This document shows positions 43,133 through 54,199 of a stretch of 64,000 nt of DNA, piece by piece. Position 1 is the stretch's first letter. The number at the start of each line of letters is the position of its first letter. The position numbers and the translations under genes are program-made. A model generated the notes under the pieces. That model saw nothing but the letters and a program-made list of their open reading frames with translations, made no database searches and was not told where the DNA came from. The stretch comes from Teratosphaeria epicoccoides (lineage: Eukaryota > Ascomycota > Dothideomycetes > Mycosphaerellales > Teratosphaeriaceae). Location: contig JADDMT010000106.1 in the NCBI GenBank assembly GCA_021401465.1, positions 1 to 64,000 of the forward strand, read 5' to 3'.

Positions 43133-43627
43133 ATGTGATTGATGTGGAGGGATCACCAATTACCACAAAGGTGCCGCGAAATGGAGTAAGATGTTGCTAC
43201 TGATTCGAAGACGGCAGATTCGTCAAAGCTGAGAGCTCAGAAATGGCGCAACGTACAACGGCTATAGCATACGAATAGCCTGCCACAAGCAATTTCCATG
43301 TCCTCTTGTACATATAGCACATATAGCACATATAGTACATATAGTACATATAGAAGAACACATTCTAGCGGAACAGTGGGAACGTCGAGTATGCGATCTA
43401 AGACTAGCCTTCTACGTGGCGCAATCCGAGGCGATTGACTTTCGTGGCTGCCGCCTCTCTCAAGCCACCCACCAGTCGTCTTCCACTTCACAACTTGAAT
43501 CTTCGTCAGTTCCACACATAATCTTCTCATGTGACATCTGTCGGCTGCAGGTCACAGTTCCAGTCGTTGATAATTCATCAATTTACCAAAGTCGTGCGCC
43601 AGGTGCGCCCGCAATCCATTGATCGCC
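43133..43627. other. Spacer with 9-bp minisatellite
   Basis: Between the cupin and the receptor-like gene, both on plus. It holds the tandem repeat at 43310-43354. No gene recognised. Confidence 0.5.
43310..43354. repeat. Five-copy 9-bp tandem repeat
   Basis: Five consecutive units of ACATATAG plus one variable base (C, C, T, T, A). The units are otherwise identical and non-coding. On the minus strand the repeat reads as a CTATATGTG/CTATATGTA series. Confidence 0.95.
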
Positions 43628-44769
43628 ATGAACCAACTTCTCTACCACTCCCTTGCGCTGTACCTCTGCCTCAGCGGCGCTTCCAGAACTCTCGCAGCCT
43701 CAGCGAAAGACTCGGCGCCATTGGATCCATGCACTATACGATCACCGTCTTCGCATGCCTTCTTCGACCTGAATCCGCTACATGTTCAAGATCCAGCGCT
43801 CAGCGCCAAGAAGAACCCGCGTGACTATAGCTGGAATACCACAGGATGGGGCCTGCCTTACAACTTCACCATGAACTTCTGTGGAGGTGTAGTGGAGGAT
43901 GTGAAGGATGTTGTGGGCGTGAAAGAGGAATTGTGGAGGAATGTCAGTGCTTATTACAAGAAGGGCGGGAAGGTGTACTCGATTGGGTGAGTCGCGGGTG
44001 ATATAGAGTGACAGGGCTGGGTTTAGCGCTAATGAAGAAGAACAGACAACAGAACAGTGAACCTGTGTTCCATGGGAGGAAGATGGTTATGAATTACACA
44101 AATGGATCGCCTTGCGACAGCGACGCAACAACGCGATCACATGCCGTTCTAGACCTGGCTGGTCGAGAACTGATTGATCCCGATGATGGTGATGATGACA
44201 AGCCGAGCAAGAGACCATCATCGTCTTCCAGCAAGCGCAAGAACACTATCATATCGTTCCTGTGCGATAGAGATCCGATCTCGCCTCTTCTTACTCTCAA
44301 CTTCATTGCCGCGAGTCCGGATGAGTGCACGTACTTCTTCGAGGCTCGGACATTTGCTGCTTGTGGTGGCATCGAGACAGCAAAGCAGACACTCAGCCCT
44401 GGAGGAGTCTTTGGTCTGATCCTGCTTATTACGCTGATTGTCTACATGGTCGGTGGTTGTGTCTACAGCCGCATGGTGCTGAATCAAAGAGGATGGCGCC
44501 AAGTACCAAACTATGCGCTGTGGGTTAGTATATTTGGATTCGTTAAGGTACGACACTCCTGTGCGACATCACAGCACATGTTGCTAACTTCACGGTAGGA
44601 CATCTTTATCATACTGACCTCCTCCTGCGCCCGTTTCCTGCCTTCACGGCACGGCTACCAGCGCGTCAATGGTGGCATTGGTGGTTATGGGAGCGGTCGC
44701 GGACGAGGACGCGATAATGATGCTGAGAACAGGCTCATAGATGAGCTTAATGAAGAATGGGATGATTGA
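43628..44769 (+). CDS. Mannose-6-phosphate-receptor-like type I membrane protein
   Basis: Three exons (43628-43986, 44046-44547, 44599-44769) encode 343 aa. Intron 1 (59 nt) joins KVYSIG to QQNSEPVFHGRK; intron 2 (51 nt, CTAAC branch) joins FGFVK to DIFIILTSSC. The product has a signal peptide (MNQLLYHSLALYLCLSGASR), a cysteine-containing luminal domain with N-glycosylation sites (NTT, NFT, NVS), one transmembrane helix (GVFGLILLITLIVYMVGGCV, about residues 240-260) and a cytosolic tail that ends in an acidic motif, NRLIDELNEEWDD. This matches fungal proteins related to the cation-dependent mannose-6-phosphate receptor and autophagy protein Atg27 (MRH-like fold). They cycle between Golgi, endosome and vacuole. 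Ligand binding cannot be judged from sequence. Confidence 0.85.
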
Positions 44770-45206
44770 CATGCATCAGCGAATGTGTCGATCGGTGTAT
44801 GGAGCTCGCATAATACCATAGAAAGCACCAATTGGATTTGCAGCAAGAGCGCAGTAACATATCCTGGCCTTGCCCCAGCACTCGTTGACCAGCAAATTCG
44901 GACATCATATTCAGGCTTGACATGGTTTCGAGGACTGGCGCAGCGCGTCTGTACTACGCAGGGGCATGAATACACCAGCGGCATTGATGCCGACTAGGCT
45001 CAATTTTGTCACCAGGATTCGTAGGCACTGTGAGATCCTATTCTGCAACTTCCATCCAATCTGCACATGTCCGGCCCGGTACAAATGTGCGGCGGAGGGA
45101 TTAGTGATGACGTTGCCTGTCGAATGCGCCATTCAACGTTCGCGAAACGCTGCTGCATTAAAAAGCTTCTGGTGAAACCTACATATGCACAGCCTAATAA
45201 TGCGAG
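44770..45206. other. Intergenic
   Basis: Lies between the receptor-like gene and the dehydrogenase pseudogene. Only short frames; no gene recognised. Confidence 0.45.
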
Positions 45207-46266
45207 ATGCGCTACTCACTGAGCATCCGGCAAAGACGACTGTGTGGTTCGCAGTACACGATCAATTCCGGACCTGTAGAACAGCATCTCCGTCTCAACA
45301 CTGTCGCGCCCCCGAAACCAGGCCCAGACCAACACCTGGTCAAGATCTGCCTCGCTGCATTGAACCCGGTAATGGGTCAATCATCACGTCCTCTTCACAA
45401 GCATGATCTGACTGCCTCCTCAGGACTACACACTTGCCGAAATCCCCATCTTCGGCCGCTTCACCACCAACCCAAAGCCCGCCACACCCGGCATAGACCA
45501 CAGCGGCATCATCCTCCAGCTCGCCGTCGGGTCAAGCCTCAAACCAGGCCAGAAAGTCATTGGCGCAGCAGGCACTAGCTACTTCGCTGGCGGCGCGTTC
45601 CGCGAGACCGCTATAGCCAAGGACAACGGTACTGTTGCCCTTCCTGAAGGCGTGAGTCTCGAAGACGGAGCCACAGCGGGTGCCGCAGGCCTCACAGCCT
45701 ACCAATCCATCGTCCCACATGTCCAAGCCGGCAGCAAAGTCCTCATCCCCGGTGGCTCCGGACAGGAATCTTCGGCATCCAGATCGCAAAGATCCTAGGC
45801 TGCGAAGTCATCGTTACATGCTCCACAGCTAACATCGAACTGTGCAAAAGCCTGTAAAGTCCAGGACGTCCTGACCGCTTTGCCTGCGAAAGGCCAGTAC
45901 TTCGATCACGTCGTCGACAACGTTGGAGACCTGAGTCTCTTCTCTCAAGCACATCACTTTACCAAAGCCACTGCAGGGTACGTCTTCGTCGCCGGTGCAG
46001 CTATCACCAGCTATGCACCGGGCATGCTTCGCGGTGCGATCCCAATCTGGTTAGGCGGACCGCAGAGAAAGTTCATCGGCATGATGTGCGAAGCAAAGAT
46101 CGACGAGGCGAAGCAGATTGGGCAGTAGATGAAGGAGCGCAAACTCCAGGCGGTGATTAATTCGCGTTTGGAGTTTCAGGATGTGCCAAAGGCGATCGAA
46201 AGGTCCAAGACTGGCAGGGCGCGCGGCAAGATCGTGATCAAGGTCGCTGGCGATGTTGATGAGTGA
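45207..46266 (+). pseudogene. Zinc-type alcohol dehydrogenase / quinone reductase-like pseudogene
   Basis: Clear medium-chain dehydrogenase text, broken several times. LNTVAPPKPGPDQHLVKICL and AALNP end at a plausible intron (45369-45423). Next come EIPIFGRFTTNPKPATPG, IDHSGIILQLAVGSS, VIGAAGTSYFAGGAF, VALPEGVSLEDGATAGAAGL and SKVLIPGGSG. One base is then missing near 45765, because the frame changes before IFGIQIAKILGCEVIVTCST. A TAA follows ELCKSL near 45855, together with loss of the usual Gly-Ala-Asp stretch; another frame then carries KVQDVLTALPAKGQYFDHVV and DNVGDLSLFSQAHHF. A TAG at 46126-46128 precedes MKERKLQAVINSRLEF and DVPKAIERSKTGRARGK, the conserved C-terminus, with a TGA near 46266. 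The family is NAD(P)H-dependent and similar to enoyl or quinone reductases. This copy cannot be functional as read. Confidence 0.85.
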
Positions 46267-47186
46267 CCTCCTGATCAGTGTGGGCCTTCTATGCAGGAAC
46301 GTAGACAATCGTGGCAGGTACTTCACATTAAAGCCAAGATACTTCTCAAGTATGTACAGTATCGATCGGACATCATCTACCAACGAAGATAGACCACGCT
46401 GCAGGCGTCTTCCAAATTAATGGGACGCCGACAATGTGCTGAAATCTATTCGATGAAGTGTTCGTCGTTGAGTGTCAGAACTGAAGTAGCAAGCTGAGCT
46501 CAAGTACGCCGTAAGAGAGTCCGCTGACTCGTTTGCCTTTCGGCCGTCGTGGACTCTCTCCTCCGAACTACTATAACCCTTTTACGGCTCTACTGTGCTC
46601 CGTCATGCTCCATATGCAGCCTGTAAGAACTCCATCGAGCTGCAAGCGTCCCGCCGTTCTCCCGGCGTACGCGAGCTCAAGATTGTCATCATTCTTTTCC
46701 ATCCTTTGCTGCCTGTTGTGTAAATGCCAAAATGAGTGTCTGTCGCCGTGTTGCTGCCCGGCAATGATGCTGTGTGCGTTGGCTTCATGCCAAAAGATGC
46801 CGGTAAATCGTCAAATATGTCAGAAGTGTGCTATATGCGGAACTAGGTCTCGCCACACGTGTGTCATTTCATGGATCCTCCCACGTAGTCAGCACTTGAC
46901 ATTGATCGCGGGGAGGTTGGGTGCCCAGTGCCGAAGACCGTGCTGTACTACTCCAGTGGGTATTGTGAAATCGTCAAGCCAAAATATCGTGGGTATCAGT
47001 AGGAAGAAGAGTGTGGTCGTATATGTAAGATGTCGAATGTGTGCGGCAAGAACGCCACCCATGTCAATCCAGGTCTTCCATTCAGCGCTTGAGTCGGAAG
47101 CTGGTGCCCAGTGAAGTTCATACACTAGATAGAGGGGTGAGAGGATAGTAACATCATCGCATGGGTGATGTCCAGCGGGAATCTGC
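46267..47186. other. Convergent spacer
   Basis: Between the dehydrogenase pseudogene and the Stb3-like gene. A frame at 46533-47114 (+) is cysteine- and arginine-rich and antisense to other frames, with no signal peptide or domain. No gene called. Confidence 0.45.
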
Positions 47187-48323
47187 TTACATAGATCCCA
47201 TTTGCAGCAGTGCCGCCGCTGCAGCTTGCTCCTCTGACGTTGCGCTAACGTAACGGTGCGTCGTTCGGGATGCGAAGCCGGCAGGAAGGGAACAAGATTG
47301 AAAGGCGCTGAGCGTCGATGGTCGTCTTGTTTTCGATGCGCTTTTGGAGAAGCGCCGGGCATATGCGATGCTGATCGCGTTGTAGTCCTTCCTTGGCATC
47401 CCAAGAGTGGGCAGTAAAGCCTTCCTTGGTGTGTACCGGGTCGGGCGCTCCTCCTCGTCAGTGGCTTCATCAGTGTCCGATGCGTCATCCTCCGCCGATG
47501 CCCCATCCATTGACATCTTGTCGGCTTCATGCTCCAGAGCGTCCATATCAATTTCCTCGTCTTCTTCACGCAGGCTGGAAGCTGTCCAACTGCCGCCCGA
47601 GTGGTGCTCGCGGTAAGCCGACAGGGCTCGCGGGCCTGGCATATGCACACCAGAGTCAACATGGGACATGGCGTAGCTGCTGTGCTCACTTCGAGGCGGC
47701 GAAAGGTTGCCATCAATGAAAGAGCCTATGGCAGAGTCTCGAAACGTGCCTTTGATGTGGGCGTCCCACCGACCCCAGCCAGTCTTGCAGAATGTCACGT
47801 TTCCATCAGGTCCACCGCCATGGCGGCTCTCCAAAGCAGCAACCACCAGGCGTCGAGCTTTAGCAGGTGGGATGCGGGAGAACCCCGGCACGGATTGGGT
47901 AAGCTCACCCATCACGTACCGAATTGGCCTCGGGCCATTTCCAAGCATGATACCAGGCAGGTGATGCTTTGCCAACATGCTCGGCGTAATGGCAGCCGAA
48001 GCATCAAGCCCGGATAGAGCGCCCCTGCTTAGAGGCATTCCTGCCGGGACACCGTGCTCGCCTGCCTCCTCTTCCATGTCTGGCAGCTCCTCAATTCCTT
48101 CAAGACCGGTCTCATGCTCAATGTCCATAAGAGGCGGGTCCCGTCCGGCGGTGTGAATACCATGGGCTGGCAGGTTCGGCGACACGGAGTTCGGAGGCGT
48201 CGGCAGACCGGCCAATTTATCGTGGGCCAGGACGCTGACAGGAGCATCGTCAGGCTTCGAGATGTCGTTCGTAGCGTTCGCTGGCGAGGCCAAGGCCATC
48301 GCGAGAGCGGATACCTGAGCCAT
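47187..48323 (-). CDS. STB3: Sin3-binding protein, Stb3 family
   Basis: A single exon of 378 aa, starting MAQVSALAMALASPANATND. The conserved Sin3-binding / RRPE-binding block lies at about residues 110-165: ITPSMLAKHHLPGIMLGNGP, RPIRYVMGELTQSVPGFSRI and PPAKARRLVVAALESRHGG. In yeast, Stb3 binds the ribosomal RNA processing element upstream of ribosome biogenesis genes and recruits the Sin3-Rpd3 deacetylase when glucose is poor. An FCKTGWGRWDAHIKG segment follows the block, then a Ser-rich and acidic disordered region (DEEIDMDALEHEADKMSMDG, DDASDTDEATDEEERPTRYT). The predicted stop TAA overlaps a good donor sequence (GTAAGC), so an alternatively spliced, longer C-terminus is conceivable. Confidence 0.88.
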   Translation of the reverse strand: MAQVSALAMALASPANATNDISKPDDAPVSVLAHDKLAGLPTPPNSVSPNLPAHGIHTAGRDPPLMDIEHETGLEGIEELPDMEEEAGEHGVPAGMPLSRGALSGLDASAAITPSMLAKHHLPGIMLGNGPRPIRYVMGELTQSVPGFSRIPPAKARRLVVAALESRHGGGPDGNVTFCKTGWGRWDAHIKGTFRDSAIGSFIDGNLSPPRSEHSSYAMSHVDSGVHMPGPRALSAYREHHSGGSWTASSLREEDEEIDMDALEHEADKMSMDGASAEDDASDTDEATDEEERPTRYTPRKALLPTLGMPRKDYNAISIAYARRFSKSASKTRRPSTLSAFQSCSLPAGFASRTTHRYVSATSEEQAAAAALLQMGSM

Positions 48324-50682
48324 GAATGCGGGAGTTGCTAATCGGAGAGCTTTCCTGCGCGCTGTGAGTCAGCAGGGGTCGATGGCAAGTGCACGGCGAT
48401 TCCGCGTATTGAATGGATTGTGCGCGACTGTGTATGATGGTACGGTGTAGGCAACGTACTTGAAAAGGCAAGAAAGCTGCTGGTCGATACGCGCGTGGTA
48501 AATGCGTCCTCGACCGCTGATAAGCCGGAAGCGGACTGTAAGCTGTGTCGGGTGGTGTTGGTTGCGATGGAGTGGATGATGGCGACGGAGATGTCTTCGA
48601 CAACGGGAGCTCGTTGATGAAGGGAAGCAAGTAGACCTAAGCAGTTCTATTCCTATCTTGGTGTGTAGGAAGAACGTCAAGGCCACCGACGCAAGCAGGT
48701 AATCGCGAAGGGATGCTTCACACCTGCCGCCTGCGCAGCCAATCAAAGCGTCGATCGGCGGCCATGCGCTCGTGCGGAGAGTCACTGCCGCATGCGGGAG
48801 TCACCGAGGTCACGGCCGACAGGTACCTACCAAAGCGACACGCACTCAATGATTACTTCCCACTCTCATCGACTGTGCACGCAAGCTGTGCTGCGTGTCC
48901 GCGACTGGCGCATCGAAATGTCAGCATACAATGCAAAGTAACCGGGTCGGTGATTACAGTTTGAATCGGCGGCTCTCGTCTGTGGCGCGCATTTCTTATC
49001 AGCCGGGTCTTACGGGTCTCAGCCACACACACTGATATGTCTGCGCGGTCACGGCCTGGAAAGCCGAGGAAAGATGTCACGATGGTGGACGTTGCAACAA
49101 CACGCCATGTGTCGCTCTTGGCTCAGGGAAGTACCTTGCGCATCGGGGGTCCGAAGATCTACCTGTAGCGGTGCTTCAAACAAAGCTGCTCATGCTTCAG
49201 GTTTTTGTATAGTGGGGAAGCAGAGCAGAGCAGAGCGGGTGATGCGCTGGTGAATGCACGTGTTTTCAAGTATGGCGCACCGCCTTCCCAGACGATCAAG
49301 CGGTCAGAGCCGCCGGCAGAGCGTAGTAGGAAGGTATATTTGTTAGGTACCGCTCTCGTCAGTATGACTCCGCGATCTCACTTTCCTTCTCGCCAAACCA
49401 CCGCCCAGGCTTGAACGCCAATGCTCGGTGATATTGCAAGTCAAGCATGGCGGATGCCGCGATAGCATCGGAGGTACTCCGTCAAAGAATCGCTCTCAGC
49501 TGGCCTGCGATCACGCGCCAGAACCTCACGCGTCACTATTGAAAGGTATCCAGGAAAATTTCACAATGCGTTTGAATTCGAAGGCACTCAGAGAGTATTT
49601 GCCACTGATTGCAACAGCAGAAGCACAATGACCACCTGCATGGACGCTCCCATTTGCCGCCACTTGCCATCTCAAATAGGTTGTTGACATGATCGGGCAG
49701 CAGCACAGAGCCATATTATCGACGTGTATTCGTTCGTTACCTCGATCAGTCTCGATCATATACATATCAATAGCCCAGAAGTCCGCCGTCACAGCCATGT
49801 CGAACAAACCGTCATCATCTCAACAATGTGGCGAGTATTCGAGAACGAGTCAACCAAATTGACAATGAGCGGCGAAACCCGTACATACATGCCAATTCAT
49901 CTCTTGAAGTGCAGAGGCATGGCAGAACAACGAGTCGGTCATTCGTAGCTCCCAACTGGACAAACGTCCAGAAGCTTCTCCGACATCCTCCGAGGCTACA
50001 TGTATATTAGATGCTGACAAAGCGCGGACCCACAGAATGATCACAGTCTCATCACATGATCAAAGCTCCACTTGCGGTCCTTGACCCGAGCTGTCATCCA
50101 GTAGCGCCCGGGATAGGGCGACGAATCGATCATGGAGTTTCGGCATGATGCATGTCGATCACGGTCCCTTGAGATCCTTCCAGGTTGCTGCGTACTCGCG
50201 ATGATCCGTTAACTTCTTGTCATCTTGTTCAACAGCATTGGGACTATAGTGGATTAGCGAGACTTCAGAGTGCGCGCGCAAACATTCTACCTGTTCGTAC
50301 GGCGCATCTCCCATTCTACGCACGGTCCTGCGGCAAATCTCCCAAATGGCCTTGCGCACCTTCCGCATCTGGTGGAGAACAGGAAGGTCAAGAGTCGAGA
50401 TCATGTTGGAAAGGTCTGGCTCGATTCGTCACCATGCACAGTGGGGTCCTAGGAAGACGACTCCGCGGTGCCGAGGCTGACATCTCTGACTTTTGAAGCG
50501 TCGATCGAAACGGCTTCTGATCTGCATTCGTCTCTTGAGCGGAGCAAGCGTAGCTGCGTAGGATGACCTACGGCCTAGGTTTGCGACCTTCACAGTATAT
50601 ACCATAGATTGTAGCTTCGACTACGTTCTCCCACTTGCGTTTTACAGTCTTTCTCTAGAGCGACATCAGTTTGCATACCAGT
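48324..50682. other. Gene-poor spacer of about 2.4 kb
   Basis: A divergent region between the Stb3-like gene (-) and the peroxidase gene (+). Frames such as 48369-48785 (-) and 48250-48630 (-) show no features. The central part (49.2-50.4 kb) has only short frames. Regulatory elements for both genes probably lie at the ends. Confidence 0.5.
50594..50602 (+). promoter_or_regulatory. Putative TATA element of the peroxidase gene
   Basis: The sequence AGTATATACC lies about 90 bp before the ATG at 50683, appropriate for a core promoter. By-eye call. Confidence 0.35.
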
Positions 50683-51635
50683 ATGAGAATCACATCACTC
50701 ACATTCGCGACGCTGGCATCGACTGCTGCAGCGCAGACTGACATTGCAGCACTGCTCGCGAGTCTTGGCCCAGCGTCAGACAGTGATCCGCGATTCACCG
50801 ACTGGACGCCTCCAGGCGCTGGTGATGGTGCGTGGCCCCCCAACGGTGTGCGACATCTCAGGCTGACCCTCACACCGGTGCAGTGCGGTCTCCATGCCCA
50901 GGACTCAATACCCTAGCCAACCATGGCTTCATCCACCACAACGGCAAGAATATGACCATCCCACATTTGCTGGTAGGCCTTGCCGAAGGGATGAACATGG
51001 GTGCCGACTTCACGATCGCCATTGGTGGAGCTGGTCTCCTTTCGTCCCCTGACCCGGAAGGCGGTGCCTTCGACCTCAACGACCTGGACCAGCACAACTT
51101 CCCAATCGAGCACGATGCATCATTGTCGCGCATGGATGCTTATTTCGGCAACGACTACAGCTTTAACAACGCAACCTGGCAACAGGTCCTCTCGTACTAC
51201 GAGGGCAGGACATACACCGACATCAACTCCTCCGCTGATGCCCGCTACGGCCGCTACACCAACAGTAAGATCCGCAACCCGACCTTCACCTTTGGGTTTC
51301 GCGAGTTTGTCTTGGCGTACGGTGAGTCGGCTCTGTACCTGCAGACTATGAGCAACCCACTCTCGAACGGCGTGGCCCGCATTGACTGGATTCGGGAGAT
51401 GTTTGAGAAGGAGAAGCTACCGTATGACCTTGGCTGGAGGCCGAGTGCGGAGCCAATTACGCTTACCTCGCTCGGCGAGCAGGTCTTCCAGCTTTTCTCA
51501 GCTGGCCCTGAGCCGTTCACTGAGGGCGAGGAGATTACGACGAGTAGCTACAAAGATATCTTTGAGCTTCTATTTGGTGGATCGGAAATATTCGCCAACC
51601 TGACCGACGGATACAGCAGTGCGATCGGATTGTAA
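50683..51635 (+). CDS. Secreted heme-thiolate peroxidase (chloroperoxidase / unspecific peroxygenase family)
   Basis: Two exons, 50683-50827 and 50884-51635, encode 298 aa. The 56-nt intron (GTGCGT, CTGAC, GCAG) falls just before the heme-ligand motif and joins at phase 1 to give VRSPCPGLNTLANHGF. The signal peptide is MRITSLTFATLASTAAAQ. P52-C53-P54 provides the proximal cysteine thiolate. E124-H125-D126 with S128 in PIEHDASLSR matches the family's acid-base and Mn/Mg-binding triad. GADFTIAIGGAGLL lies between them. N-glycosylation sites (NMT, NAT, NSS, NLT) fit a secreted enzyme. Members use hydrogen peroxide to oxygenate or halogenate organic substrates. Its length is near that of the short (about 29-35 kDa) peroxygenases. 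Substrate unknown. Confidence 0.95.
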
Positions 51636-54199
51636 ACAGACGGCTGAACGACAGAATATTTGTTGCGTGAAGCGGCCCGGATGTAGCGGGGTCGCAGGAG
51701 TTGGAATACTGGAGAGACGCGTAAAGCATAACGATTCATATTACCATCACCAGCGCGCATGTGCGTGTGCTTGAATGCATTCTGGTTCTCCCTCTTTTGG
51801 TCCTCAAAGTTTTGCATGACCGTGCTCCCTCTTCACGTCCTGCAGGATACGTTGCCGGCATGTTGTTGTACAGCGAGACCCGAATAATGTCCCGCAGAGA
51901 GTTGTAAGGCCACTATAGAGGTTCGGTACTCTGCACGATTAGTTCCGCAACATTGGAGATCGGCCGATGCTGTTGACTGATCAGGGTTAACGTAATTACT
52001 GACATCCATGGTAGTTTCAACAAGCGATGCAAGCTAGTCGACCAACGAAGCAGTCCACCGCGAGGTGCTATTATCAAGCAGTCGACCGCGATAGCTAAGC
52101 CGTTTGTCTCGACAACGAGCGATTCACCTGATGAACCAAATGCCAGACGCTTTTGCTGACCATGTGGCTCCATTCCGTCGTTTGGCTAGGACATCTGTGT
52201 TCAGTACGCGTATACAGCGTTAGAGTCTGGGTTTCCGTGCCTTGCAGACGTTGCCGTGGTGTAATAGGCAAGCGGTGTGAGCTCCGCGTGGACTTCTCCC
52301 CTGCTCCAATCACAGTAATGAGCAGCAGCGGCGCATGTCAGAGGAATTAGACCCTGTACTACCGTTGGAGAATGGCGGTGCCCAATCATAGGCCGACAAA
52401 TACTTGACACTTCCATGGAGGACACACGCGTTCTCCTCCGAAACATCACTGCCCATAAGGACTCCAGGATGCCGGGATCGATGACGATCAGCGTCAATCG
52501 CAAATGCGGGCTGAATATATGTGAAGATAGTGAGGATGAAAGAAGCGCCGAGGCCGCGACTGCAGTCAGTACATGGGATTGGTCGTTGATGTTGGCTCTG
52601 CTCTGTTCACGCGCTTGTATTTGTACCCCAAGAGAGAAGGGCTTTTTCTGAATTTCTCGTGTGAATGCGACAGAGAACCTATGGACCCTTAAGCTTCGAT
52701 TGCAGCCAATTTGACCTACTTACACCTACGGTGACCTACATGACCAACCCTGAAGCAAGGGAAGGCTGAGTCAGCGGCGAATTGGCTGGAGCTCGTATGC
52801 ATGATCACTCCAGAATACCACACAGCAACATCAGGACCACCTCTTCAGGCACTCATCTTTCTGAACTCTGCGACGAGGGGCACTGACCGGACGGCGCCTC
52901 CTGTGCCATTGGAGGTTCTGCTTAAGAGAATGGATGCTCTCGTGACTTTCTCAATCAACCTGTGATAGGATTACTCTCGGGCAGGGTCCGCCGAAGTTGG
53001 CGGCGCGGAAGGGCGCGTGTGGATTGGAGAGGTTCTGGAGTCGAGACTCCCTGCACACACTATACCTGTTTAGCCCGCGTCGTTCACCTTTTCATCGCAT
53101 TGAGACTGTTAATGATTCTAGACTGCAGAGAGGTGTCAGGCTGGTGATTAGATACGTTCGAGATTGTTGCTTAGTATATCGATCCGTCCTCGTGGAAGAT
53201 GTCGCAAATGTAAAGTAATCAGCACATCCCGGCCAGACCTAAACACTAGTGCCAACGGGCGGACTAGGATCCTCGACTTTGCGCCAGTCGCTTGACCAAG
53301 ACGATGCGTCCCTCTGCCACCCACCGCTGTTCTTTGTTCTCTTCTCATGATCCTACGACCGTGCGTGTGGACTACTCTTAGCACCACTGGAATACTCAAG
53401 GGAATTTACGGAGCGTTTTCGCAGGCACAGCTTGCTGCGTACATTGCATCCGCAAAAAGATCTCAGCCCTATAGAAGCGAGCTAAGAGGTGCTTCTGGTC
53501 GAGGTGGATTTGAGACCGCTGGGAAGAACTTTGAAGATCGGGATGACTTGGACACTGGTCGTGTGAATTGCTCGTGGTTTGCAGTCATATCTGCTACTAC
53601 TGGCAAGAGCGATAAGTGGAGGCTCACAAGGCAGACACGGCGAAGAGGGCATTCGCGGAAGAGAACACACAGCCACACCGTACGTCTCACTTTGAAGAGA
53701 CCAGGCCCGCGTACCTGAAACCTACTCATACATCCGACGATCCCACCACTCGAATACGGCCAACGCTCGACGTTTCCCATCAGCATCGACATCGCCGAGA
53801 GACTTACCGTTCATGGGGACCGTGAAGTTCGCACAACGAGCAGATTTGGGCAAGACGGACACGTTAGTGCTCTGGCTTAAGCGTGCTCCACTCATCGGGC
53901 TGGCCCTGTTGGCATCTGCTGCTCTTACGGCTTCTTGCAGCTTTGTGCCTCGGAGCGTGTGACACCGCAAGCTTGACTTACACCACTCGTGCAACGGGTT
54001 GCCTACTTTCGCCTCGATCTCTTCCGCCAGCATCAACCGAGCCTCACCCACGTATTGCAACAAGCCCACGTCCAGTCACTGCATACTACCTGGAGCTTGT
54101 CGGAAGAATCCGAGCGCGAATAGAGTCAGACGGCCGTGTGGATCGAGTACAGCACGAGCCGAGACTCACGTAAGTCGCCGCCCTTCGGGGCCAGACAAG
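51636..54199. other. Gene-poor spacer of about 2.6 kb
   Basis: No supportable gene. Frames up to about 120 codons, such as 53347-53718 (+) and 53722-54069 (-), show no features and overlap. The last few hundred bases are probably the Med15 promoter and 5' UTR. Confidence 0.5.

Noticed and set aside
46889..47716. 275-codon minus-strand frame
   Set aside because: Overlaps the Stb3-like coding sequence in another frame; Pro/Arg/Cys composition typical of an out-of-frame shadow.
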